Assembly (NCBI RefSeq): GCF_902493135.1
Contig: NZ_CABUOD010000009.1
Location: 1-64,000 of the forward strand
Reading direction: 5' to 3'
DNA from: an uncultured Parabacteroides sp.
GTDB taxonomy: Bacteria; Bacteroidota; Bacteroidia; Bacteroidales; Tannerellaceae
DNA: 64,000 nt
Part shown: piece by piece, positions 15,503 through 24,188 of the stretch
How the letters are laid out: each line of letters starts with the position of its first letter
How positions within the stretch are numbered: position 1 is the first letter of the stretch
Notes under the pieces: generated by a model
What the model was told of the DNA's origin: nothing
Database searches by the model: none
Seen by the model: the letters and a program-made list of their open reading frames with translations, nothing else
Program-made: the position numbers and the translations under genes

Positions 15503-16117
15503 ATGAAACGGGTGCAATTCGGCATTTACGAAGTGCCGGCAAAAAATGAGCGGGGAGCAAGCGGGAAGCGTGCGTATGCCCGGTTGATCAGTAAAGAGAC
15601 GAAGAAGATGGAGGAGATCTGCTCGTTTATCAATGAGTGCTGTTCGGTCAACTCGGCCGACATCAAAGGGGTTTTGGATGCCTTGTCAAAATATGTCGGG
15701 CGGGAACTGGCGTACGGTTCCTGCGTGGAACTGGACGGACTGGGATTCTTCTCGCCCGCATTGAAGACCTTTAAAGAAGGTGTGAACGAGAAAGGGAAGG
15801 AGGTGTATAACGTGAGGGTGGACGGCGTGAATTTCCGTTGCGCGAAGAAACTGAAAGAACAGGTATGCAAAAGCCAGCCTCAGAGGGTGAAGCGGACGAA
15901 CGTGTCGAAGTTCGATTACGATGGACGTAAAGCCAAGTTGATGGCTTACCTGGAAATGCATCGGTTTATCAACCTGACCGATTACCAAAGGTTTGTGGGG
16001 TGCACGTATTATGTGGCGAAAAGCGATTTCAAGAAGTTTGAGGAGGAAAAGCTTGTACAGCGGCAAGGATATAAGACACATCGTGTGTATATCCTCGCCA
16101 CGGTACAGGAGGAGTGA
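15503..16117 (+). CDS. HU-family DNA-binding protein with C-terminal extension
   Basis: The 204-residue protein has an HU-HIG-type N-terminal half: basic start, EEICSFINECCSVNSADIKGVLDALSKYV, then VELDGLGFFSPALK (the beta-arm base) and a basic stretch (FRCAKKLKEQV). Unlike the first HU-like protein here, it carries about 75 additional residues (KLMAYLEMHRFINLTDYQRFVGCTYYVAKSDFKKFEEE) that read like a winged-helix DNA-binding domain. It ends three bases before the convergent thiC stop. It probably binds DNA; its target and role are unknown. Confidence 0.82.
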   Translation: MKRVQFGIYEVPAKNERGASGKRAYARLISKETKKMEEICSFINECCSVNSADIKGVLDALSKYVGRELAYGSCVELDGLGFFSPALKTFKEGVNEKGKEVYNVRVDGVNFRCAKKLKEQVCKSQPQRVKRTNVSKFDYDGRKAKLMAYLEMHRFINLTDYQRFVGCTYYVAKSDFKKFEEEKLVQRQGYKTHRVYILATVQEE

Positions 16118-16120
16118 GCT

Positions 16121-17827
16121 TTATTTATCGCAGTTTTCCTTATGCAAATCCTTGCTCAACCGCATGGCACAGAAGTTCGGGCCGCACATCGTGCAATATT
16201 CGCCGTCCATCACGGCGCTGTCCAGGTAGTATTGCAGGGCGCGTTCCGGATCGAGAGACAGGTTGAACTGGTCTTTCCAGCGGAATTCGAAGCGGGCTTT
16301 GCTCAGGGCATTGTCGCGGACTTGTGCTCCGGGATGTCCCTTTGCCAGGTCGGCGGCGTGGGCGGCGATCTTATAAGCGATGACACCTGTGCGGACGTCT
16401 TCCTTGTCCGGCAAGCCGAGATGTTCTTTCGGGGTGACGTAGCAGATCATCGCCGTGCCCTGCCAGGCGATCTGGGCGGCTCCGATCGCCGATGTGATGT
16501 GGTCGTAGCCCGGAGCGATATCCGTTGTCAGCGGGCCTAAGGTGTAGAACGGGGCGTTATGGCAAGCATATTGCTGTTCCTTCATGTTCTCCTGAATCTT
16601 ATTCATCGGGACATGCCCCGGACCTTCGATGATGACCTGCACGAACTGCCCCCAGGCCACCTGGGCCAGCTCGCCCATCGTATGCAGTTCGGCAAACTGG
16701 GCGGCGTCGTTCGCATCGTAGATGGAACCCGGACGAAGTCCGTCGCCGATCGAAACGGCGACATCATACATTTTCAATATCTTGCAGATCTCGGTGAAAT
16801 GCGTGTACAGGAAATTCTCTTCATTATGGATCTGCATCCACTTGGCCATGATTGACCCCCCGCGTGAGACGATACCGGTCAGGCGCGTCTGCGTCAGTTC
16901 GATATGCTTTTTAAGCAGGGCGGCGTGGATGGTGAAATAGTCGACTCCCTGTTCGGCCTGTTCGATCAGCGTGTCACGGTAGATCTCCCAACTCAGGTCC
17001 TCGATCTTTCCGTCCACTTTTTCCAGAGCCTGGTAGATGGGGACCGTCCCCACCGGAACCGGGCAGTTCCGGATGATCCACTCGCGGGTTTCATGGATAT
17101 TGTCTCCCGTCGAAAGGTCCATCAAGGTGTCGCCTCCCCATTTGCAGCTCCATACGGCCTTTTCGATCTCTTCGTTGATGCTGGACGAGAGGGCGGAGTT
17201 GCCGATGTTGGTATTGATCTTCACCAGGAATTTGCGGCCGATGATCATCGGTTCGGCTTCGGGGTGGTTGATGTTTGCCGGAATGATGGCACGCCCGGCA
17301 GCGATTTCTTTGCGGACAAATTCGGGAGTGATATAGGATTTCAACCCCAACGCCTCGATCTGCTGGTTTTCGCGGATGGCGACATACTCCATTTCCGGAG
17401 TGATGATGCGCCGTTTCGCATAATACAACTGTGTGATGTTTTTCCCGGCTTTGGCCCGATAGGGCAGGTAATGTTGCGGGAAACGGATGCGCTTCAGCGA
17501 AGGGTCGTCCAGGCGTTGACGGCTATACTCGGAAGTCGGTTCCTTCAGGCGGATCAGGTCCTTGCGTCCTGCGTACCAGGATTCGCGGATACGGGAAATG
17601 CCTCTTTGCGTACTGATCGGGATTCTCGGGTCCGAATAGGGGCCGCTGGTATCATACACGATGACGGGATTGTTCCTCTTGTAAACCAAATTTTCGTTCT
17701 CATCGCGTGTGACGGTATCCAGTATTTTGATCTTTCGCATACCTACGTTTATATCATGTATTTTGCCGTGTATGTAGATCTTTTCCGATGATGGATACGT
17801 GATGCGCATCTTGTTTTTTCTTGCCAT
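16121..17827 (-). CDS. thiC: phosphomethylpyrimidine synthase ThiC
   Basis: The 568-residue protein is a full-length ThiC, the radical SAM enzyme that turns aminoimidazole ribotide into hydroxymethylpyrimidine phosphate for thiamine. Visible are the substrate-barrel motifs NIGNSA, DLSTGDNIHETREWI, SRGGSIMAKW, GDGLRPGSIYDAND and EGPGHVPMNKI, and the C-terminal [4Fe-4S] loop CTMCGPNFCAM. It is the last gene of a riboswitch-controlled operon, 17 bases after thiE. Confidence 0.98.
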   Translation of the reverse strand: MARKNKMRITYPSSEKIYIHGKIHDINVGMRKIKILDTVTRDENENLVYKRNNPVIVYDTSGPYSDPRIPISTQRGISRIRESWYAGRKDLIRLKEPTSEYSRQRLDDPSLKRIRFPQHYLPYRAKAGKNITQLYYAKRRIITPEMEYVAIRENQQIEALGLKSYITPEFVRKEIAAGRAIIPANINHPEAEPMIIGRKFLVKINTNIGNSALSSSINEEIEKAVWSCKWGGDTLMDLSTGDNIHETREWIIRNCPVPVGTVPIYQALEKVDGKIEDLSWEIYRDTLIEQAEQGVDYFTIHAALLKKHIELTQTRLTGIVSRGGSIMAKWMQIHNEENFLYTHFTEICKILKMYDVAVSIGDGLRPGSIYDANDAAQFAELHTMGELAQVAWGQFVQVIIEGPGHVPMNKIQENMKEQQYACHNAPFYTLGPLTTDIAPGYDHITSAIGAAQIAWQGTAMICYVTPKEHLGLPDKEDVRTGVIAYKIAAHAADLAKGHPGAQVRDNALSKARFEFRWKDQFNLSLDPERALQYYLDSAVMDGEYCTMCGPNFCAMRLSKDLHKENCDK

Positions 17828-17844
17828 AGTTATATCATTTATTT

Positions 17845-18582
17845 TTACATATCTGAATCATCTCTGCAAGGGTCCGGTTTATGCTTGTTGATCTCCCGGA
17901 TGAAACGGCGCGTCTCTTCGACCGGATCTTCGGCGTTGATGATCGCACTCGAAACGGCGATCCCTTCTATTCCTGTTTCCATCAACGGGGCGATGTCTTC
18001 AAATTCGATCCCTCCGATGGCAAAGATAGGAATTTCGAGGCCTGCTTCCCGGTATTGTTCCATGATTTTTCGATATCCTTCCAGACCCAGCACCGGGCTC
18101 AGGTTCTTTTTGGTCTCGGTATGGCGATAAGGGCCCAGGCCGATGTAGGAAGCTCCTTCCCGGTCTGCATTCAGGATATCTTCGAACGTGTTGGCTGTTG
18201 CTCCCACAAGGAAGAGATCTTCTTTCCTTTTCTCGATGATGCGGCGCCAGGCTTCGGAGACCGGCATGTCGTTTTTACCTAAGTGGACGCAGTGGATGCC
18301 GGCTTTGAATGCCATTTCCAGATCGTCGTTCAGGCAGCAGGCGCAATCCGTGTCGCAGTTGAACAGTGTAAAATGCGAGACTGCCTTGGCTACTTCCAGG
18401 TTCAAATTCTCTTTCATGCGGAGCTGCACCCAGGTGCAACCGCCTTTGGTCACCATTTTGACCTCATCCAGTTCTGTGTATTTGTCCGTACGCTGTGTGA
18501 TGAACATCAACCGGTTTGTACCGGTAAAACAGGCATACCTGCCGCAGCCTGCATTTCTATATAAGAAATCGTCTAATTCCAT
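17845..18582 (-). CDS. thiE: thiamine-phosphate synthase ThiE
   Basis: The 245-residue TIM-barrel protein joins thiazole phosphate and hydroxymethylpyrimidine diphosphate to give thiamine phosphate. Characteristic segments are WVQLRMK, CLNDDLEMAFKAGIHCVHLGKNDMP, GATANTFEDI, YIGLGPYRHTETKK and FAIGGI. The ATG at 18582 overlaps the upstream gene's stop by ten bases, which favours it; a start at 18507 (MFITQRT) would match the family's usual length better and is a real alternative. It sits between a second ThiE-like gene and thiC. Confidence 0.93.
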   Translation of the reverse strand: MELDDFLYRNAGCGRYACFTGTNRLMFITQRTDKYTELDEVKMVTKGGCTWVQLRMKENLNLEVAKAVSHFTLFNCDTDCACCLNDDLEMAFKAGIHCVHLGKNDMPVSEAWRRIIEKRKEDLFLVGATANTFEDILNADREGASYIGLGPYRHTETKKNLSPVLGLEGYRKIMEQYREAGLEIPIFAIGGIEFEDIAPLMETGIEGIAVSSAIINAEDPVEETRRFIREINKHKPDPCRDDSDM

Positions 18583-19172
18583 GCTTGTAATTTTTTATAT
18601 TGATTAATAATAGAATTCTCTTTATCCGCCGAAGGGTGGTTTCCCCAAAGTGCTCCCAGCACGGCTGCTCCCCCGAAGCGGAAAGGACGTAGAAGGGGAA
18701 GGGTCGTCAGGTCTATGCCCCCTAAGGCTATGACTTTATCATGGATGATCCCGGCGTCGGAAGCCTGCCTGAGTGTTTCCGGCTCGAAGCCGTTCCCGTA
18801 GCCTTCTTTGGATATGCTTTGAAAAATCGGACTTAGAAACAGATAATCGAGTTGTCCGAACTGTCCGAGTTCCCCGATCGAATGGCACGAACGGCTGATG
18901 GCGCCTGTAAAACCGTCCGGAGCCTGCCGGTTGCGTCTGTTCAGGTGTACGCCGCCCAGGCCATACTCCACCGCCAGCCCGAAACAGTCGTGAAGCACGA
19001 CTTTCGGATAGTGAACATCCGGAATCCGGTCCAGCAGCTTGCGCAATTCATTTGCATCGCTGTCCGGTTTGCGCAGATGAAGACGTTGCATCCCTTCATC
19101 AAACAGATGTGAAAGGATGGTACTTTCTCCTTGGAAAAGGCGGGGGGATGTAATGACGATCAGCTTTTTCAT
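18573..19172 (-). CDS. ThiE/TenI-like thiamine phosphate synthase paralogue
   Basis: About 199 residues, a shorter ThiE-fold protein: LIVITSPRLF at the start, LHLRKPDSD, VVLHDCFGLAVEYGLGGVHLNRRN, SRSCHSIGEL, YLFLSPIFQSISKEGYG and VIALGGI. The family includes TenI, a thiazole tautomerase that is catalytically inactive as a synthase. Key phosphate-binding residues of ThiE are only partly kept, so TenI activity is the more likely role. The ATG at 19172 overlaps the thiD stop as ATGA, a firm sign of translational coupling; a 61-codon longer frame into thiD is rejected. Confidence 0.88.
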   Translation of the reverse strand: MKKLIVITSPRLFQGESTILSHLFDEGMQRLHLRKPDSDANELRKLLDRIPDVHYPKVVLHDCFGLAVEYGLGGVHLNRRNRQAPDGFTGAISRSCHSIGELGQFGQLDYLFLSPIFQSISKEGYGNGFEPETLRQASDAGIIHDKVIALGGIDLTTLPLLRPFRFGGAAVLGALWGNHPSADKENSIINQYKKLQAWN

Positions 19173-20008
19173 ATTCCTATTTTTATGAGGGGGACCGGAT
19201 CGAAGAAATGATTGAGAGGCCCGTGTCCATGCCCGGTCCTTACATCGGCCCCGGCATGAAGGGCTGTCGTTATGTAATCTTTTGCCGCACGTACGGCATC
19301 CGGCAGCTCTTTCCCTAAGGCCATATAGGCGGCAATGGCGGACGAGAGCGTGCAACCTGTCCCATGTGTGTTTTGAGTATGGATGGCCGGTACGGCCAAC
19401 CGGAGCGGGGCTTCACCGCGTGTGAACAGGACATCGGCCATCTCTTTACCTTCCAGGTGGCCGCCCTTCATCAACACGGACCGGCATCCCGAAGCCAATA
19501 GTTGTTGTGCGGCCATTTCCATTTCTTCCTCGTTGCGTATCGGCATGCCGGAAAGAAAAGCCGCTTCGTCGATATTCGGGGTAATCAGCGTGACGCGTTG
19601 AAAAAGTTCTTTCACGATGACTTCGATGGTTTCATCTTCTATCAGCTTGCTGCCGCTTGTCGAGATCATAACCGGATCGAGAATGATGTTCGCCGGGCAA
19701 AAACGGTCGATCGAGCGGGCGACGATCCGGGCTGCTTCCCGGTTATGCAGCATCCCGATCTTAACGGCATCGACAGCCAAGTCCTCGAATACGGCATGGA
19801 TTTGTCCTTCGACGATCTCCGGGGAAATGGCTTGTATCCCTCTTACCCCTTGTGTGTTCTGGGCCGTGATCGATGTGATGGCAGAGGCTCCGAAGACGCC
19901 TAAAGCCGAAAATGTTTTCAGATCCGCTTGTATCCCGGCACCGCCGCCACTGTCTGAACCGGCAATAGTAAGCGCCACCGGATAGCGAAACATCGTGTTT
20001 ATATTCAT
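19169..20008 (-). CDS. thiD: hydroxymethylpyrimidine/phosphomethylpyrimidine kinase ThiD
   Basis: About 279 residues of the ribokinase-like fold: ALTIAGSDSGGGAGIQADLKTFSALG at the start (substrate loop), VKIGMLHNREAARIVA, DPVMISTSGSKLI and the C-terminal anion-hole motif HTQNTHGTGCTLSSAIAA. It phosphorylates HMP twice. It is the first gene after the TPP riboswitch. The ATG at 20008 is preferred over a TTG at 20020; an ATG at 19993 (MFRYP) is also possible. Confidence 0.96.
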   Translation of the reverse strand: MNINTMFRYPVALTIAGSDSGGGAGIQADLKTFSALGVFGASAITSITAQNTQGVRGIQAISPEIVEGQIHAVFEDLAVDAVKIGMLHNREAARIVARSIDRFCPANIILDPVMISTSGSKLIEDETIEVIVKELFQRVTLITPNIDEAAFLSGMPIRNEEEMEMAAQQLLASGCRSVLMKGGHLEGKEMADVLFTRGEAPLRLAVPAIHTQNTHGTGCTLSSAIAAYMALGKELPDAVRAAKDYITTALHAGADVRTGHGHGPLNHFFDPVPLIKIGI

Positions 20009-20043
20009 TTTTACATACAAAAGGAGGGAAAAAGCCTTCTCTG

Positions 20044-20126
20044 TTCTTTCCTACGGCGGCATTACCCGCATCAGGTTCGCGAGGGTATAATCTCAGCCCG
20101 TTAACAGTATGGCACCCCTTTCAGGA
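20044..20126 (-). ncRNA. TPP riboswitch controlling the thi operon
   Basis: Read on the minus strand the region has all the THI-box landmarks: GGGGTGCC, GGCTGAGA with flanking TTATACCC, GAACCTGAT, GCGGGTAATGCCG and the final GTAGGAAAGA. It lies directly upstream of thiD and just downstream of a -7 box at 20129-20136. Binding of thiamine pyrophosphate should repress the four genes thiD, the TenI-like gene, thiE and thiC. A terminator stem is not obvious in the short stretch before thiD, so control may act at translation. Confidence 0.97.
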
Positions 20127-20128
20127 CA

Positions 20129-20136
20129 CAAAGGTA
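20129..20136 (-). promoter_or_regulatory. -7 box for the thi operon
   Basis: Minus strand TACCTTTG, which puts the first base near 20124, exactly at the start of the TPP aptamer. Confidence 0.6.
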
Positions 20137-20202
20137 GGAAGATTTTTTGTAATTGGAATATAATGTGCGTGTTTTGGAACACTCTGTAAAAAGAATCTGT
20201 TA

Positions 20203-20210
20203 TACTTTTG
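20203..20210 (+). promoter_or_regulatory. -7 box for the DUF5686 gene
   Basis: TACTTTTG at 20203-20210, 49 bases ahead of the ATG at 20259. Confidence 0.5.
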
Positions 20211-20258
20211 CAGCGTTTTATTAGGGATAAAGTAAAAATAAAAGGATAAGAAGTTGTG

Positions 20259-22814
20259 ATGGGGAAGAAGATTGTTTTTTTGCTGGCATCCTTGTTTACG
20301 GTATGGATAGCAAACGGACAGAATACGATTATAAAGGGAATTGTAACCGATTCGATTACAGGGGAGGGATTACCCTACGTTTCTCTTATATTTAAAGGGA
20401 CGACAATAGGAACAGCAACTGACGGGGATGGGAACTTTTCATTCTCCGCATCGACCGGTGTCAAGAATCTGGAAGTATCTTATTTGGGATACGACACGAA
20501 AGAAGTCAAGATCATTCCGGGTAAAACGAATAATCTGAAAATAAAATTGGCTCCGAACGGGATCGCTTTGAATGAAGTCGTCGTAAAGCCCAAGAAGGAG
20601 AAATACAGCAAGAAAGAGAATCCGGCCGTTAAGTTCGTAAAGCAGGTCATCGCCTCACGGGAAAGCAATGATCCGCGTAACCACGATTACTTCCAATACG
20701 ACCAGTATGAGAAGATGGTCTTTGCGATGAACGATTATCATCCCAAACCCAAAAAGAACGGAAAACCGGGCAAATTCGATTTCCTGGTCGATTTTGTCGA
20801 TACGCTGGATGTCGGCACGACTATCCTTCCGGTGTCGGAAAAAGAAAAGGTGGAATCTGTCTATTACCGTAAAGAGCCGAAGTCGGAGAAGCGTATTGTG
20901 AAAGGGAACAAATCATCCGGTGTGGATGAGATATTCTCGCGTGACGGTATCCAGCAGTTTTTGAATGAGGTCTTCCGGGAAGTCGATATTTTCAAGAATG
21001 ATATTCCTTTGTTTTTACAACGGTTTGTCAGCCCGCTGTCCACCATCGGGCCGAATTATTACAAATATTACTTGCTCGACACGTTGAATGTGAACGGACA
21101 GAAGTGCGTGGATTTAGGGTTTGTCCCTTTCAACTCGGAAACATTCGGTTTCACCGGCCATCTGTTTGTCACGCTCGATTCCACATTCTTTGTACAGAAG
21201 GCAATTCTGAATGTCCCTAAAGACATCAACCTGAACTTCGTTTCCGGAATGACGATCGAACAGACCTTCGAACGCACGCCCGACAGTACCCGGATCATTA
21301 CGAAGGACGACATCAATGTCAACTTCAAATTGAGCGAGAAATCGAAAGGCATGTATGCGCGGCGACTGAACATCTACAGCAACCATTCTTTCGATGAACC
21401 CGATGCCGAACGGGCGCTTGTGTTTAAGGAGAGCGCCCCCGTCATCACGCTGAAGGACGCCTATCAGCAATCGGAGGATTTCTGGACAAGCAACCGTCCG
21501 GAAGAGGCGATAAAGAAAAATCCGAACTCGGTCGAAAAGCTGATGGCTAAATTCCGTTCCGTTCCGATCTTCTATATAACGGAGAAAGTCGTTTCGATCC
21601 TTGTGTCCGGCTATATCCCGACCAATAAGGACCCGCTGAAAAGCAAGTTCGAGTTCGGCCCCATGAACACGGCGATCAGCGGCAATGCGATCGAAGGGGC
21701 GCGTTTCCGCGTGGGAGGGACGACGACGACGGCGTTTAGCAAGAACCTGTTCTTTGACGGATATATGGCGTATGGGACAAAAGACGAAAAGCTGAAATAT
21801 GACGCGCTTGTCGAGTATTCGTTCAATGACCGCAAAGAATACCGCAAGGAGTTCCCGCTGAACTCGATCCGCCTCGAATATATGTACGATATCAACCAGT
21901 TAGGGCAGCAATATATGTATGCCAGCAAGGATAATATGTTCCTGGCCTGGAAACGCCAGAAAGATACGCGGGCCACTTATCTGCGGCAAGCCGAACTGAC
22001 CTACTACCACGAACATTATAATGGTCTGGCTTATGGGGCTGTCGTCCGTAACCGTCGCGAATATGCGACCGAATATGCGGTGTTTGACCGGATCGGGCCG
22101 GATGGGACCATCAGCCCGGTCAAGAGCTATGATATGACGGAACTGGAATTGAAGTTCCGTTATGCTAAGGATGAAAAGTTCTACCAGACACGCAACCTTC
22201 GCTACCCGATTACTTTCGATGCGCTGATCTTCAATCTCAGCCATGTAATGGCAAAGAAGGATTTGCTGGGATCGTCGTATGATTATCACCGTACGGATAT
22301 CGGTATCCAGAAACGTTTCTGGTTCTCGGCTTTCGGCTACATCGACCTGATCACGAAAGCGGGAAAAGTATGGAACAAGGTTCCCTATCCTTTGCTGATC
22401 CTGCCGAATGCCAATCTTTCTTATACGATCCAGCCGGAATCTTATACGAATATGAACGCGATGGAGTTCATCAGCGACGAATATGCCTCCTGGGATCTGA
22501 CGTACTACATGAACGGAAATTTGCTGAACCGCCTGCCGCTTGTCAAGAAGTTGAAATGGAGAGAGGTCTTTTGTTTCCGTGGCATGTGGGGACATCTGAC
22601 CGACAAGAACAACCCTGTGAACGGGGGAGACGGCCTGTATCTTTTCCCTGACGGTTCGTACACGTTTGGCAAAGCTCCTTATATGGAAGCCAGTGTCGGC
22701 ATTGAAAACATCTTTAAGTTCCTTCGTCTTGATTATGTCTGGCGTTTGAACTATCGCGACCATCCGGGTATCCAGACGAAAGGGGTTCGGTTCATGATGC
22801 GAATGTCATTCTGA
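20259..22814 (+). CDS. DUF5686/carboxypeptidase-regulatory-like outer-membrane protein
   Basis: About 851 residues: a signal peptide (ending WIANGQ), a CarboxypepD_reg-like beta-sandwich (IIKGIVTDSITGEGLPYVSLIFKGTTIGTATDGDGNFSF, about 22-105), then a long DUF5686 region that ends in many amphipathic strands and a terminal aromatic-containing strand (VRFMMRMSF), as in outer-membrane beta-barrels. The family is common in Bacteroidetes and its function is unknown. The ATG at 20259 is preferred to the GTG directly before it. The next gene, convergent, is an Omp85-type barrel. Confidence 0.9.
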   Translation: MGKKIVFLLASLFTVWIANGQNTIIKGIVTDSITGEGLPYVSLIFKGTTIGTATDGDGNFSFSASTGVKNLEVSYLGYDTKEVKIIPGKTNNLKIKLAPNGIALNEVVVKPKKEKYSKKENPAVKFVKQVIASRESNDPRNHDYFQYDQYEKMVFAMNDYHPKPKKNGKPGKFDFLVDFVDTLDVGTTILPVSEKEKVESVYYRKEPKSEKRIVKGNKSSGVDEIFSRDGIQQFLNEVFREVDIFKNDIPLFLQRFVSPLSTIGPNYYKYYLLDTLNVNGQKCVDLGFVPFNSETFGFTGHLFVTLDSTFFVQKAILNVPKDINLNFVSGMTIEQTFERTPDSTRIITKDDINVNFKLSEKSKGMYARRLNIYSNHSFDEPDAERALVFKESAPVITLKDAYQQSEDFWTSNRPEEAIKKNPNSVEKLMAKFRSVPIFYITEKVVSILVSGYIPTNKDPLKSKFEFGPMNTAISGNAIEGARFRVGGTTTTAFSKNLFFDGYMAYGTKDEKLKYDALVEYSFNDRKEYRKEFPLNSIRLEYMYDINQLGQQYMYASKDNMFLAWKRQKDTRATYLRQAELTYYHEHYNGLAYGAVVRNRREYATEYAVFDRIGPDGTISPVKSYDMTELELKFRYAKDEKFYQTRNLRYPITFDALIFNLSHVMAKKDLLGSSYDYHRTDIGIQKRFWFSAFGYIDLITKAGKVWNKVPYPLLILPNANLSYTIQPESYTNMNAMEFISDEYASWDLTYYMNGNLLNRLPLVKKLKWREVFCFRGMWGHLTDKNNPVNGGDGLYLFPDGSYTFGKAPYMEASVGIENIFKFLRLDYVWRLNYRDHPGIQTKGVRFMMRMSF

Positions 22815-22844
22815 CATCACGGCTTTTCAGGCACGGGTTTATCC

Positions 22845-24137
22845 TTAAAAAGCCTCGGTCATATTCATATAGACCTGCATGCCCGGCTGGCCGGGCTCTT
22901 TGCCTATGTCCAGCCTGAAGTTCTTTCCCGGCTGCATCTGAAAGCGGAGGCCGGCTCCGAAATTGAGTTTCCATTTGTTCCAGTCGAAAGGAGTTTCCCC
23001 GATCGTCCCGGTTCCGACCCATGCCACGAACCCGCATTTCGCCCAGAAGTTCCCGCTTTTGTATTTCGCCGGGGAACCGAACATATGGCGGTATTCTACG
23101 ATTCCGTAAGCCATCGACTTGTCACGGTACTTGCCCATATAATAACCGCGAAGGTCGAAAGGAGAACCGAAAGTCGGGAGTTCCGTAAAAGGAACTTCCC
23201 CTAAACCGATCTGGCTCTTGGCAATCCAGGCAAGTGTACTGCGCGGGCGGAATACGTTTTTAAACTGCCGGTATTCAAGCTCGATAATCTCGTAGTTATA
23301 AGCGCCTCCCAAATATTTGCCGAACAGTTTGAAATTGGTTCCCAACAACATGCCGCGCGTAGGTGTCGCCACATCATCGCGGGTGTCATATTGGATAAGT
23401 CCGCCGATACCGACGTTGAAGTATCTGCATTCATCCGAATCCTTGCTTTTGAATTTCTGGTAATAGGGATCATTTTTCATTACCGGATTGACATCCGAAA
23501 CCTTTGTGTAGTTCAGATCAAACAAGCCGCCTAAATAGAAATGCGGACGGACTTCCCATACGAATCGCGGATACAATTGAAAATAACTTCGATGAAAGCG
23601 GGTAGTGGAATCGCCCCTTTCGAGATTCTCCGCCTTTTCAAAACCTTTCCCGTAATAGTGTGAAGGCTCGTTCCGGTAACCATAATTCATATAGATACGG
23701 AAACGGTTCTCATTGAAGAAAAACGTTCCGGCGCCTGCGACAACAATGGTCCCGTTTATAGACAGGTTCAAACCGGCAGGCAGGAAAGAGCGTTGGGAAA
23801 TCGTGTCCTGTTTATTCATCCGGAAACTGGCAAGGACGGCGCCGCCCACGCCGAACGAGGCTTCCGGCGTATAGGAGGGGCCACCCAGCACGGACCACCA
23901 TATAGTTTTGTGAGCCCGGATGGAATCTTTACGCAATTGACGGTAGTAGCGTTTCAATTGCTTTTCGTTCAATTCCACTCCGTCTACGATGACAGCCTCC
24001 TTTCGAGGCACGGTATCTGAAGGAGCTGTTATTTCTTCAGAGGAGAGCGCAACGGTATCGCGTTGCTCCTGAGCCTTTGCCGGCAAAGAAATTGCAAGCA
24101 AAGAGGCTCCCGCAAATACAACAAAATATTTAAGCAT
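22845..24137 (-). CDS. BamA/TamA (Omp85)-type surface-antigen barrel protein
   Basis: The 430-residue protein has a signal peptide (ending PAKAQ) and no recognisable POTRA repeats, only a short N-terminal segment followed by a 16-strand-like barrel. Typical Omp85 features are QYDTRDDVATPTRGMLLGTNF (the D-T-R-D strand), GSPFDLRGYYMGKYRDKS (the RGY loop) and the terminal aromatic strand. Lacking POTRA domains, it is unlikely to be the main BamA and resembles the patatin/phosphatase-associated or stand-alone D15 barrels of Bacteroidetes. Its cargo is unknown. Confidence 0.88.
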   Translation of the reverse strand: MLKYFVVFAGASLLAISLPAKAQEQRDTVALSSEEITAPSDTVPRKEAVIVDGVELNEKQLKRYYRQLRKDSIRAHKTIWWSVLGGPSYTPEASFGVGGAVLASFRMNKQDTISQRSFLPAGLNLSINGTIVVAGAGTFFFNENRFRIYMNYGYRNEPSHYYGKGFEKAENLERGDSTTRFHRSYFQLYPRFVWEVRPHFYLGGLFDLNYTKVSDVNPVMKNDPYYQKFKSKDSDECRYFNVGIGGLIQYDTRDDVATPTRGMLLGTNFKLFGKYLGGAYNYEIIELEYRQFKNVFRPRSTLAWIAKSQIGLGEVPFTELPTFGSPFDLRGYYMGKYRDKSMAYGIVEYRHMFGSPAKYKSGNFWAKCGFVAWVGTGTIGETPFDWNKWKLNFGAGLRFQMQPGKNFRLDIGKEPGQPGMQVYMNMTEAF

Positions 24138-24188
24138 TGACTAATCCTATTAATGAAGGCAAAAGTATAAAAAATAATCGGATTTATT

